Below, piece by piece: positions 41,382-48,324 of a DNA stretch of 48,377 bases (position 1 is its first letter; every line of letters starts with the position of its first letter). Source of the DNA: a virus; IMG/VR virus record IMGVR_UViG_3300028654_000025, positions 1 to 48,377 of that record. One strand, 5' to 3'. Position numbers and translations under genes: made by a program. A model generated the notes under the pieces. It was not told the origin of the DNA, did no database searches, and worked only from the letters and a program-made list of their open reading frames with translations.

Positions 41382-41546
41382 TTAATCGAGCATGTTGACG
41401 CCCTCAACCGGATCGACCGTCTTGACGACGGCGTTCAGGCCGGGGTGAAAGTAATCGAGGAACTTCTGGAGCCACTCGATCGCGGCGGCGTCACCGCTCT
41501 GCGGCAGCGTGGCCTCGATGGTAAAGAGTCGGCGGGTAGGAGCCAT
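41382..41546 (-). CDS. Hypothetical 54-residue protein
   Basis: Begins MAPTRRLFTIEATLPQSG and ends VNMLD. It starts 3 bp after the stop of the next upstream gene. It has a folded-looking IEWLQKFLDYFHPGLNAVV helix. No family recognised. Its C-terminal four residues match those of other phage proteins here. Confidence 0.6.
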   Translation of the reverse strand: MAPTRRLFTIEATLPQSGDAAAIEWLQKFLDYFHPGLNAVVKTVDPVEGVNMLD

Positions 41547-41548
41547 GG

Positions 41549-41728
41549 TCAGTCCTCCTCGATCTCTGAATAGTAATCGCCACACAAGACCAGCACGGTT
41601 ACTGCATGGCTGCGGGTCGTCTGGATCTCTTCTATCACGAGGAGATCCGATGTATGGGCATCTCGGATACCGATTTCCGTATTAGCGTCGAACACCGAGA
41701 GCCTGTCAATGAGTTGTTGGGTAGTCAT
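41549..41728 (-). CDS. Hypothetical 59-residue protein
   Basis: A small acidic alpha/beta protein starting MTTQQLIDRLSVFDANTEIG and ending in Glu/Asp. Similar phage proteins with a TTQELIDRL-type start are common near replication genes, function unknown. It is separated from the upstream methylase stop by 40 bp. Confidence 0.65.
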   Translation of the reverse strand: MTTQQLIDRLSVFDANTEIGIRDAHTSDLLVIEEIQTTRSHAVTVLVLCGDYYSEIEED

Positions 41729-41768
41729 GGGAGTAAAGTTGAACGGTTTATTTCTAAAGTCAAGCCCT

Positions 41769-42749
41769 TTATCCCAACATATCGTCAGATGCGCGGATCG
41801 ACGGCGAGAGCCACAGTTTTTCGGTGCCGCGCAGATCCGTGTCAGAGTACCCGCGCCGGGCAGACCAACTCTCGGTCGCCCACCCGAGGCTGTCGTGTTC
41901 AGTTCCGCGGCCAGCGAGAATAATCCGCAGTTTCGGATTGTTCGCGTTCTGCGAACACCACTGGTTGACCCTGGTAGCCACCGGAACTTTCGTCCCATAG
42001 ACATACTCGGTGTCAGAGTATGGGGGATCAAGGAACACAGCAGTCAAACCATGTTTTATTGTGCAGCTATCCCCAAGCACCCGCTCGAAGTCGCCGCAGG
42101 CGATGCGCACCCAGCAGAGCCGGTCCTGCAAAGCCTCCAGCCAGTCGGTCAACCAGTCAACGCGCTGCTGAAATTCACCCTTCCCGGCGTCGCCCAAGTG
42201 CGGGAGCTGGCGATTGACGCCCTTCCCGGCGTCGCCCAAGTGCGGGAGCTTGCGATTGACGCCCGTCCCGGCGTCGCCCAAGTGCGGGAGCTTGCGATTG
42301 ACGCCCTTAGCCCATCCGTTGGCCTTTGTCCAACTCCACGGGCCTTCACCGCCGGCCCAACCGCTGCCGATCCACTCGTTTGCACCTTTGATCCAGTAGG
42401 CCGCAAGTGTCAGGTCCGAATACCCCGGATCACCCAAAGCGTTGCGCAGTTCATCGGCCCGGCGCATGAGCCATGCGTGCTGCGCCTCCGTGTTCACTTC
42501 TGCGACTGGGGAGATCATCAATTCCGCCAGCCCAGCCGGATCTGCCCGAATGGCTCGCCAAGCGTTGACGAGGTGGCAAGACCAGTCGTTGACCGTTTCA
42601 GATCCATTGACCGGCGTCGGGCGTTCGAGCAGGACCGCAAGCGAACCGGAGAAGGGCTCCACATAGTTGCGAATGTCAGGACCGAATAAGGTCCAGACAC
42701 GGCTGGCCACTTGGGATTTACCGCCGAAGTATGGGAACGGGGCTTTCAT
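41769..42749 (-). CDS. DNA adenine methylase (D12 class)
   Basis: A 326-residue protein. Motif I KAPFPYFGGKSQVASRVW (FGGK at 8-11) binds SAM and motif IV is FLDPPYSDTEY (DPPY near 240). NYVEPFSGSLAVLLERP is the typical following motif. The enzyme methylates N6 of adenine, probably protecting phage DNA from host restriction; the target site is unknown. Between the motifs are three in-frame 14-residue repeats of VNRKLPHLGDAGKG type (42-bp DNA repeat). ATGA overlap with the primase gene (42746-42749). Confidence 0.9.
   Translation of the reverse strand: MKAPFPYFGGKSQVASRVWTLFGPDIRNYVEPFSGSLAVLLERPTPVNGSETVNDWSCHLVNAWRAIRADPAGLAELMISPVAEVNTEAQHAWLMRRADELRNALGDPGYSDLTLAAYWIKGANEWIGSGWAGGEGPWSWTKANGWAKGVNRKLPHLGDAGTGVNRKLPHLGDAGKGVNRQLPHLGDAGKGEFQQRVDWLTDWLEALQDRLCWVRIACGDFERVLGDSCTIKHGLTAVFLDPPYSDTEYVYGTKVPVATRVNQWCSQNANNPKLRIILAGRGTEHDSLGWATESWSARRGYSDTDLRGTEKLWLSPSIRASDDMLG
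42181..42306. repeat. 42-bp direct repeat, three copies, inside methylase
   Basis: ttcccggcgtcgcccaagtg begins near-identical units at 42181, 42223 and 42265. Each codes 14 residues in frame, so copy number could vary without breaking the gene. Confidence 0.85.
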
Positions 42750-45274
42750 GAGAGCATGTCGCAGAGGCGGCGATCCACCTCGGCCTGTAGGTCGGTGACG
42801 GCCAGATCGCGTCTGATCCAGACGCCGTGCCGTTCGCCATCCACCCGCGCCCGGCCGGCGTTCACCATGCCGTGCTCGCGCAGAATGGCGCAGATCGCCT
42901 GATCGGTGAATTGCAGCGGTTGTCGGACCTGGAGGGCCTGTTTCAGCACCGTCGTGCTGACCAGCTCGGCGGTCATCAGCGGGTTCAGCTCCTCGGTCAG
43001 CAGTTCGTCGATGGCCGCCGCCAGCGGGCTCGCCGCCGCACCCGCAAGCTCCTTCAGATACTTGGTCGCCGGGGCGTGGCCGTCCGGGTTGAAGTCGTCG
43101 GAGATATGCCATTGCTCCAGCCAGCTCCGCAGGGCGCCGCCCTGGGTGCGCACAACCGACCACAGGCGGTCGAAATACTCGGTCCCCATCGCAGCTACCT
43201 GTTCGGGCAGTTGCAGCGGAGAGTTCAGCACGAAGTATCGCCGGTCGCTGTCGGAGACGGCGATGGAATCGAAATGGTTCGTGAACAGCATGTAATTGGT
43301 GATGTTGAACGTCTGGTATGCTTTGATGTGCTTCTCGTTGATCGTTACGTTGTCGTTGGAGATAGCATCTTTAAGCTTGTTCATCACCTCGTACCGGTTC
43401 TGCCCAACGACCCGGATCTCCTCGATAGCGCAAAGCTGAGCCTGTCCTTTCCATCCGGTGAACTCCGTGAACAGTAGATCCGATCCGATTGATTTGACAT
43501 GCTCGGTGCCAAGCACTGAGCGCATGGCCTCGGCAATTACCGTCTTGCCGCATCCCATGGCCCCTTGAAGCAACACAGCCCAACGGATCTTGACTCCCGG
43601 TTGCTGGACGTGAAAAGCCATGAAGTCTACCAGAGTGCGCTGGTACTCCGATTCGGCGATCAGCCGGCGCATGTGTTCCATCCAGACAGTGCCCGCTTCC
43701 GCGGCGTGCTCCGGGTCGGGGGCGGGGTGCGTCGGGATGTAGGTGTTGACCGCGCGCTTGTGACCAAGGACCACGAAGGCGTCGGAGCCGTTCGCGGGGC
43801 TGTAAATGTAGTCGTCCACCCGCGGGCACTTCAGCACATTGAGCAGGTAGTCGCGGGGCCGCACGGGCGGCGCTCCGCTGTCCTCGTCTGACTTCCCCAT
43901 GAGTTGCACGCCGAAATAGTTGTCCACGACCTCGGGCTTGAAGGTCCGTCCGGTGTGGCGCTGAAAGAACTCGTTCTGTCCGGCAACGTAGCAGAGCCCC
44001 CGCGCCCAACGTGGCAGCTCGTTGTCCGGGGTAGCCGTCGGAGTCGCCTGGGCGGTCAGGGTGCGTTCCAGCTTGGCCAGGTTGCCCTTCAGCTCTGCCC
44101 GGGGGATCTTGACCTGCCGCGAGCCCAGCCCGGCGTGCAGGGCAGAGAGGAGCGAGCCCTTCTGCAAGGCTGTAACCAGCGGGGTGCCGGCGATGCGGGC
44201 GATCCCCTCCTGGAGCAGTTCGGGGGCCGTGCGCGCGTCGGCGCGCAACCAGTCATAAGTCTGCGCGTAGCAACGCTGCCCGACCGCACCAGCCCGGTCC
44301 CAGCCCGACTCCGCGGCAGAGCGCAGAACGGAGCGGATCGTCCGCGGGGCGCGCATCCGGGCGTGCGGCTTGAAGCTGTCCCACTTGGCTCTCGTATCCT
44401 CGGCGGTAGTGTACTTCTGGCCCTTGGCGCTCCAATGATCGAACACGGCGAATCCGTTGTCCGCCTCCTGCGGAAACTGGTGCCGCATCGCCGCCGCTGT
44501 CGCGATCCAATCGGCGTAGGAGCAGTCGGGGTCCAGATGCTCCAGGGCGGAGGCAACATCCTCCAGGGTGATCCCTTCAACCGTGGGTCGGATGAACTCC
44601 AGGGCCGAGGGGTCGGCATCCGGCTGCGCAGGCAAAGGGGTGTTACCCGAGGGCGCTACTCCTACCACGGAGGCCGTCGTGACGGCCGCGCCCTCGGGAA
44701 CCGCAACGATCAACGGGTGGTCAGCCACCGGGTCATCGCCGCGAAAGATTGTGGGCAAATACATCGGCTGCACCGCAACCTTGGACTCCGGTGTAACACG
44801 CGGCAGCCCCAGGAGGGTTTCTCCGGCCCAGCGCACCGCATCGGCGTAATGCGTCACCGGCAGGGCCGCGGCGTGGATCACCACGCGCAACCGGGGCGCG
44901 TCCTCCGTGGAGGAGGCGGTCAGGTAGGCGGCGAAGGCGTAGGGGTGCAGCCGGGCGGTCAGGATCTGCGGATCAGCCACGAGCGGCCGGGCCTGGTTGG
45001 CGTCGTCGATGTCGATACAGAGCAGGTTGCAGACGGTGGCGTCCTCATAGACCCGGTGATCAGACCGGAAGGCCGCCGGGGTGAAGAAGTTGACCCGCTT
45101 GTGGGCGTTGCGCTGTTCCTTGGGCATCGCGCGCAGCTCGCTGCGAGTGACTGACGCCACGACCGCGGGGTGGCCCAGCACCTCCTTCACGAACGACGCG
45201 AAGGAGGTGACGCCAAGCGGGTGAACGGCTCCGAGGTTGGCCCCGGAACCGCCCCAATATGGGGCAATTGCCAT
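42746..45274 (-). CDS. Primase-helicase (AEP-like, PriCT-2, SF3 helicase)
   Basis: An 842-residue protein. Residues 84-92 have LLCIDIDDA, the Asp-x-Asp-type metal site of AEP-like primases. About 245-310 is a PriCT-2 region (DVASALEHLDPDCSYADW and FAVFDHWSAKGQKY). The SF3/D5-like helicase has Walker A GAMGCGKTV near 570, an AIEEIR acidic motif and FTNHFDSIAV. It primes and unwinds at the replication fork. ATG 45274 is used because TTG 45316 would add an unlikely stretch. The C-terminus is DMLS. Confidence 0.9.
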   Translation of the reverse strand: MAIAPYWGGSGANLGAVHPLGVTSFASFVKEVLGHPAVVASVTRSELRAMPKEQRNAHKRVNFFTPAAFRSDHRVYEDATVCNLLCIDIDDANQARPLVADPQILTARLHPYAFAAYLTASSTEDAPRLRVVIHAAALPVTHYADAVRWAGETLLGLPRVTPESKVAVQPMYLPTIFRGDDPVADHPLIVAVPEGAAVTTASVVGVAPSGNTPLPAQPDADPSALEFIRPTVEGITLEDVASALEHLDPDCSYADWIATAAAMRHQFPQEADNGFAVFDHWSAKGQKYTTAEDTRAKWDSFKPHARMRAPRTIRSVLRSAAESGWDRAGAVGQRCYAQTYDWLRADARTAPELLQEGIARIAGTPLVTALQKGSLLSALHAGLGSRQVKIPRAELKGNLAKLERTLTAQATPTATPDNELPRWARGLCYVAGQNEFFQRHTGRTFKPEVVDNYFGVQLMGKSDEDSGAPPVRPRDYLLNVLKCPRVDDYIYSPANGSDAFVVLGHKRAVNTYIPTHPAPDPEHAAEAGTVWMEHMRRLIAESEYQRTLVDFMAFHVQQPGVKIRWAVLLQGAMGCGKTVIAEAMRSVLGTEHVKSIGSDLLFTEFTGWKGQAQLCAIEEIRVVGQNRYEVMNKLKDAISNDNVTINEKHIKAYQTFNITNYMLFTNHFDSIAVSDSDRRYFVLNSPLQLPEQVAAMGTEYFDRLWSVVRTQGGALRSWLEQWHISDDFNPDGHAPATKYLKELAGAAASPLAAAIDELLTEELNPLMTAELVSTTVLKQALQVRQPLQFTDQAICAILREHGMVNAGRARVDGERHGVWIRRDLAVTDLQAEVDRRLCDMLS

Positions 45275-45305
45275 GGTAGGAACCGGGAGTAGGCTCCCGG
45301 GTCGA

Positions 45306-45404
45306 TCAGAAGTCAAGCTCGTCCTCGTCGCGCGGCGTGACCTGTTGCCAGAGGTAGACGAGCAGGGTGAGAAAGAGGCAGAGGAGCCAGCCGAGGGTTT
45401 TCAT
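45306..45404 (-). CDS. Small membrane protein (32 residues)
   Basis: MKTLGWLLCLFLTLLVYLWQ is one transmembrane helix, followed by a very acidic tail ending DEDELDF. It has ATGA overlap with the upstream 112-residue gene (45401-45404). It sits 31 bp before the primase start. Confidence 0.6.
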   Translation of the reverse strand: MKTLGWLLCLFLTLLVYLWQQVTPRDEDELDF

Positions 45405-45739
45405 CTGTAGAACTTCGCGTTGGGGAACGTGCATCGGACTGCCTTCTTGGCCTCAACCCGGCTCTCGCAGCGGACGAAGCACCCGGCCTGCTCGGTCTCA
45501 GACTCACCATAGGCCCAATAGATGTAATCGCCCGACCCTCCGCCCCAGTAGGCCCCGCCCTGGTCGTAGTCGTAGTCCACCCAGCGCAAGCGGACGAGGC
45601 GCATCTTGGTGACGGTGAGAAGGTCGGATGGAATGCGGTTGGGGCGGCTCATCTGTGAGCCGGTGCAAACGAATTCGCCGTGTTCGTTCGTGAACCCGCA
45701 GCGCGGGTGTGAAAGAGTGCGTTTCGGAATGGTTGTCAT
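45401..45739 (-). CDS. Hypothetical 112-residue protein
   Basis: Cys-containing with a Trp/Tyr/Gly-rich middle (RWVDYDYDQGGAYWGGGSGD) and ESRVEAKKAVRCTFPNAKFYR at the end. An early gene of unknown family. Start chosen at ATG 45739 because its ATGA overlap with the preceding small gene is exact (45736-45739). Confidence 0.65.
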   Translation of the reverse strand: MTTIPKRTLSHPRCGFTNEHGEFVCTGSQMSRPNRIPSDLLTVTKMRLVRLRWVDYDYDQGGAYWGGGSGDYIYWAYGESETEQAGCFVRCESRVEAKKAVRCTFPNAKFYR

Positions 45740-45825
45740 AAGTAAGAGAGGAAAGCCCACGCCAGCGCGGCGCCCACCAGGGCGCACGCCAGCAGGGCAA
45801 GGGTTTCAGCGAGACGGTTTTTCAT
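45736..45825 (-). CDS. Small membrane protein (29 residues)
   Basis: MKNRLAETLALLACALVGAA is followed by AWAFLSYL, one hydrophobic helix covering most of the peptide. ATGA overlaps on both sides (45736-45739 and 45822-45825) make chance unlikely. Confidence 0.6.
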   Translation of the reverse strand: MKNRLAETLALLACALVGAALAWAFLSYL

Positions 45826-46520
45826 GTCCCCTCCAGTTTCGTGCCGTTCCACGCGCAGCCAGGCACCACGCTGCGAACATAAGCCAGCACCTCGGCGTCG
45901 ATCGCGGCGCGCTTGGCCCCGTAGTCGGCGTTGAGCGCGCCGCACTTGGCCCAGTGATCGGCGTTGAGCGCGACGCACTTGGCATCGTAGTCGGCGCCGA
46001 TCGCGGCGCACTTGGCATCGTAGTCGGCGTCGATCGCGGCGCGCTTGGCCCCGTAGTCGGCGTCGATCGCGGCGCGCTTGGCCCCGTAGTCGGCGTTGAG
46101 CGCGCCGCACTTGGCATCGTAGTCGGCGTTGAGCGCGCCGCACTTGGCCCCGTAGTCGGCGTCGATCGCGGCGCACTTGGCCCAGTGATCGGCGCCGGTC
46201 GCGGCGCGCTTGGCCCAGTAGTCGGCGCCGATCGCGGCGCGCTTGGCCCAGTAGTCGGCGCCGATCGCGGCGCGCTTGGCCCCGTAGTCGGCGTCGATCG
46301 CGGCGCGCGCGACGCATATGTCCGCAACGGCCCCGAGGTACACCATATTGTGCAGGCGCAAAGCCACCTCGTTCTCCGACTTGTTGCGCCGAACGTATGC
46401 GATACGTTCGTTCACGTTGTGCGACCGCTCGAACAGCGTGTCGTGGTGGAGCAGGGCAAACCAGCCGGCGGTGGGGCCGACGTAATCGGGCCGGCCGGGG
46501 AATAGTGTGTTTGGGGTCAT
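45822..46520 (-). CDS. Protein with twelve 11-residue repeats
   Basis: A 232-residue protein. Residues 1-72 are a globular-looking N-terminus (HNVNERIAYVRRN and NEVALRLHNMVYLG). From about 72 to 210 there are roughly twelve 11-residue repeats of the form A-A-I-D/G-A-D-Y-x-A-K-R/C, and then a short C-terminus with AYVRSVVPGCAWNG. Hendecad periodicity predicts a long straight right-handed coiled coil or helical rod. Several repeats end in Cys. The gene is early-region; function unknown. ATGA overlaps on both ends. Confidence 0.7.
   Translation of the reverse strand: MTPNTLFPGRPDYVGPTAGWFALLHHDTLFERSHNVNERIAYVRRNKSENEVALRLHNMVYLGAVADICVARAAIDADYGAKRAAIGADYWAKRAAIGADYWAKRAATGADHWAKCAAIDADYGAKCGALNADYDAKCGALNADYGAKRAAIDADYGAKRAAIDADYDAKCAAIGADYDAKCVALNADHWAKCGALNADYGAKRAAIDAEVLAYVRSVVPGCAWNGTKLEGT
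45898..46305. repeat. 33-bp tandem repeat array
   Basis: About twelve degenerate copies of a 33-bp unit, for example gatcgcggcgcgcttggccc continuing with cgtagtcggcgtc. It encodes the 11-residue repeats on the minus strand. Confidence 0.85.
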
Positions 46521-46729
46521 GGTGTGGCGATGATCAGGGTTTGATTGTTACGGTGGAACGTGAGGATGTGCAGGACCTGCTTGCGGTGAACGCTGCAGGT
46601 CCAGAAGAGGGCCATGATGGCAGCCCCGGCGAGGCAGGCGGCAAGGAGGCGCAGAGCTTCGGCACGGCGTGCACTGCGGCGCAGTCGAAGCCTGTCGGCT
46701 TCGGCCCAGTAGCGGGGGAACGGTTTCAT
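46517..46729 (-). CDS. Hypothetical 70-residue membrane protein
   Basis: A basic N-terminus (MKPFPRYWAEADRLRLRRSA) is followed by one hydrophobic helix, ALRLLAACLAGAAIMALFW, then CSVHRK and a short tail. ATGA overlap with the repeat-protein gene (46517-46520) and with the upstream gene (46726-46729). Confidence 0.65.
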   Translation of the reverse strand: MKPFPRYWAEADRLRLRRSARRAEALRLLAACLAGAAIMALFWTCSVHRKQVLHILTFHRNNQTLIIATP

Positions 46730-46917
46730 AGGTATCCGTCCCTCTCCGCCCACGCGGCTTGCACTTGGTTTGCCAGCTCGTGGCGGCGGGTGTGACAACG
46801 CTTCGACTCCACGGGCCAAGAGTTTTCGGTGTGGTGATCCAGCTTGCGGTCGATGCGGCGCAAGCGGGACTCCAGCCAGCGGATCGACTTACGGCGACGG
46901 GTTTGGCAGGGTTTCAT
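46726..46917 (-). CDS. Hypothetical 63-residue basic protein
   Basis: Starts MKPCQTRRRKSIRWLESRLR and ends AWAERDGYL. Strongly basic and helical, so nucleic-acid binding is possible. ATGA overlaps with both neighbours. Confidence 0.6.
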   Translation of the reverse strand: MKPCQTRRRKSIRWLESRLRRIDRKLDHHTENSWPVESKRCHTRRHELANQVQAAWAERDGYL

Positions 46918-47195
46918 GTTTTGATCTGTTGACGGAGTTTTCTGCGCACTTGCGCCGTGGCCTCTGAGAGATCGGCAACGGCTCCGGCGCGTTTGTCGCA
47001 CACGCTATCCGCGGCGCAACAAAGGGTGTGCAGCGCGACCACAAGCTCGGCAACGCGCACGACTAGCTCGACGCGGTCCACTTCGGCAATCGGGATGGTT
47101 CCGCAGTCTAGGCATATCGGCGTAAAGGCCATAAGCCTTTTGCATTTCGGGCATTCGACGGGGGTCAGCGTTACTGTGGGTGTGTGTTTGTTCAT
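46914..47195 (-). CDS. Zinc-ribbon-like hypothetical protein
   Basis: A 93-residue protein. CPKC (15-18) and CLDC (28-31) form a zinc ribbon, then two helices follow (VDRVELVVRVAELVVALHTL and LSEATAQVRRKLRQQIKT). Such early small zinc proteins often bind nucleic acids or host enzymes. The leader lacks a Shine-Dalgarno but has aacccctcaacac before ATG. Confidence 0.65.
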   Translation of the reverse strand: MNKHTPTVTLTPVECPKCKRLMAFTPICLDCGTIPIAEVDRVELVVRVAELVVALHTLCCAADSVCDKRAGAVADLSEATAQVRRKLRQQIKT

Positions 47196-47212
47196 TTGTG
47201 TTGAGGGGTTCA

Positions 47213-47245
47213 GACTGGCCGCGATCCTCCGGAGCGTGGCCAGTC
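47213..47245 (-). other. Intercistronic hairpin
   Basis: gactggcc (47213-47220) and ggccagtc (47238-47245) pair perfectly; inside lies ctccggag. Only 18 bases separate it from the zinc-ribbon gene's start, and there is no T-run. It may be an RNA processing or stability element. Confidence 0.5.
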
Positions 47246-47251
47246 ACACGA

Positions 47252-47431
47252 CTACCGTTTGACGGCTCCACCATTGGAGCCGCAGCGGCCGGCGATGTAA
47301 TCCAGCCACCGAGCGCGCAGAAAGCGCGGATTCTGTGCCTGGCAGAAGTCTGCCAGAGCGTCGATTTGCGGCACCGTGAACTGTTGCGAGCGGATAAGAT
47401 CCGCGAGGGCGATGAACTGTTTCTTGGACAT
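47252..47431 (-). CDS. Hypothetical 59-residue conserved-type phage protein
   Basis: Begins MSKKQFIALADLIRSQQ. It contains IDALADFCQAQNPRFLRARW, then LDYIAGRCGSNGG. Proteins with the NPRF-x-R-x-RWLDYIAG pattern recur in phages and prophages; function unknown. The last codon is followed by TAG at 47252-47254. No overlap, but closely packed. Confidence 0.75.
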   Translation of the reverse strand: MSKKQFIALADLIRSQQFTVPQIDALADFCQAQNPRFLRARWLDYIAGRCGSNGGAVKR

Positions 47432-47449
47432 GGTAAGGGGAGGGCAGGG

Positions 47450-47848
47450 TTAGGAGTTGAGAAACGCTATCGCAAAAGCGCGCGCTTTCGCTTCGTCGCG
47501 TGCCTTGCGGGCCGGGGCGACGGCTTCGTCGTATGCCTTGCAGGCCGGGGCGACGGCTTCGTCGCGTGCCTTGTAGGCCGTGGCGACGGCTTCGTCGTAT
47601 GCCTTGCAGGCCGGGGCGACGGCTTCGTCGCGTGCCTTGTAGGCCGGGGCGACGGCTTCGTAGTATGCCTTGTAGGCCGTGACAGATAAGAGTCTCTGTG
47701 CGGCCCAAGACCAGTCGAACTGTGCGGCATGCGCCACGCACAGCTCGACGGACACGATGCATCGATCGCCAAACAGCCGGTGGAAAAGCTCCACCTGTTG
47801 TGTGCATGCACCAAGGAGTTTCAGTTTGCGGAGGGATAGAGTTTTCAT
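47450..47848 (-). CDS. Second 11-residue-repeat protein
   Basis: A 132-residue protein. Residues 1-56 form a conserved-looking head (LKLLGACTQQVELFHRLFGD and AAQFDWSWAAQRLLSV). Residues 57-115 are about five 11-residue repeats of AYKARDEAVAP/ACKAYDEAVAP type, alternating in pairs. The C-terminus is KARAFAIAFLNS. Same hendecad logic as the 232-residue protein but a different repeat sequence. Early gene, function unknown. Confidence 0.7.
   Translation of the reverse strand: MKTLSLRKLKLLGACTQQVELFHRLFGDRCIVSVELCVAHAAQFDWSWAAQRLLSVTAYKAYYEAVAPAYKARDEAVAPACKAYDEAVATAYKARDEAVAPACKAYDEAVAPARKARDEAKARAFAIAFLNS
47511..47675. repeat. 33-bp repeat in alternating pairs (66-bp period)
   Basis: Five full copies of a 33-bp unit starting gccggggcgacggcttcgtc or gccgtggcgac. 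Odd and even copies differ mainly at gtatgccttgcag versus gcgtgccttgtag, giving a 66-bp higher-order period, with partial copies at both ends. Confidence 0.85.
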
Positions 47849-47878
47849 GTGTGGGGAGGGTGGGCAGAGTGCGAAAGG

Positions 47879-48310
47879 CTAACGGCTGACGGGTTCAACT
47901 TCCATGTCGGCAGGGATCTCGATTCCAAGAGCTTCCAGCTCCTTGCGCAGCTCGGCGAGCTGTTCCGTCTCGATCTCAGCGAGGTACGCCTCGCCGCTGT
48001 CGGATTCGATCCCTCCGATATACCCGGACGTAACCGTCTGGGCGATTCCGCGCTCCGAGTGAACGACCGCGGCCGCGTGAATCAGCAGATAACACCACTC
48101 TCCGCGGTTCAACGTTTCGCTGCGCTGGTAGTCCAGCTCTGCGGCTTCCGCGTTGGCCGGATTAAAATAGCGGTACTCGTTGTGCCCCATGTCGCCGCGC
48201 GCTTCGCGGTCGATTGCGTTGGCTCCAGCTTCGCTGGAGTATTCTCCGAGGTATGACGTATCGGGCGAAGTATCGACTTCGCGAATGACTCTGATGGATT
48301 CAAGTTTCAT
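47879..48310 (-). CDS. Hypothetical 143-residue conserved-type phage protein
   Basis: Starts MKLESIRVIREVDTSPDTSY. It includes YRYFNPANAEAAELDYQRSE and NRGEWCYLLIHAAAVVHSE, then SGYIGGIESDSGEAYLAEIE and a helical end, LAELRKELEALGIEIP. Similar proteins occur in many phages without known function. The leader has aacccaactcctacc before ATG. First complete gene of the minus-strand transcript in this window. Confidence 0.75.
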   Translation of the reverse strand: MKLESIRVIREVDTSPDTSYLGEYSSEAGANAIDREARGDMGHNEYRYFNPANAEAAELDYQRSETLNRGEWCYLLIHAAAVVHSERGIAQTVTSGYIGGIESDSGEAYLAEIETEQLAELRKELEALGIEIPADMEVEPVSR

Positions 48311-48324
48311 GGTAGGAGTTGGGT

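Noticed and set aside
43904-45154. 416-residue plus-strand ORF opposite the primase-helicase
   Set aside because: Antisense of a well-supported gene, Arg/Gly-rich, no recognisable motif.
45606-46505. Plus-strand repeat-rich ORF opposite the 11-residue-repeat gene
   Set aside because: All three frames of a 33-bp repeat stay open. The minus-strand frame is favoured because it has a non-repetitive N- and C-terminus and ATGA overlaps with both neighbours.
45898-47680. CRISPR-like arrays at the 33-bp repeats
   Set aside because: Repeats are contiguous and in frame, with no unique spacers, so they are coding tandem repeats.
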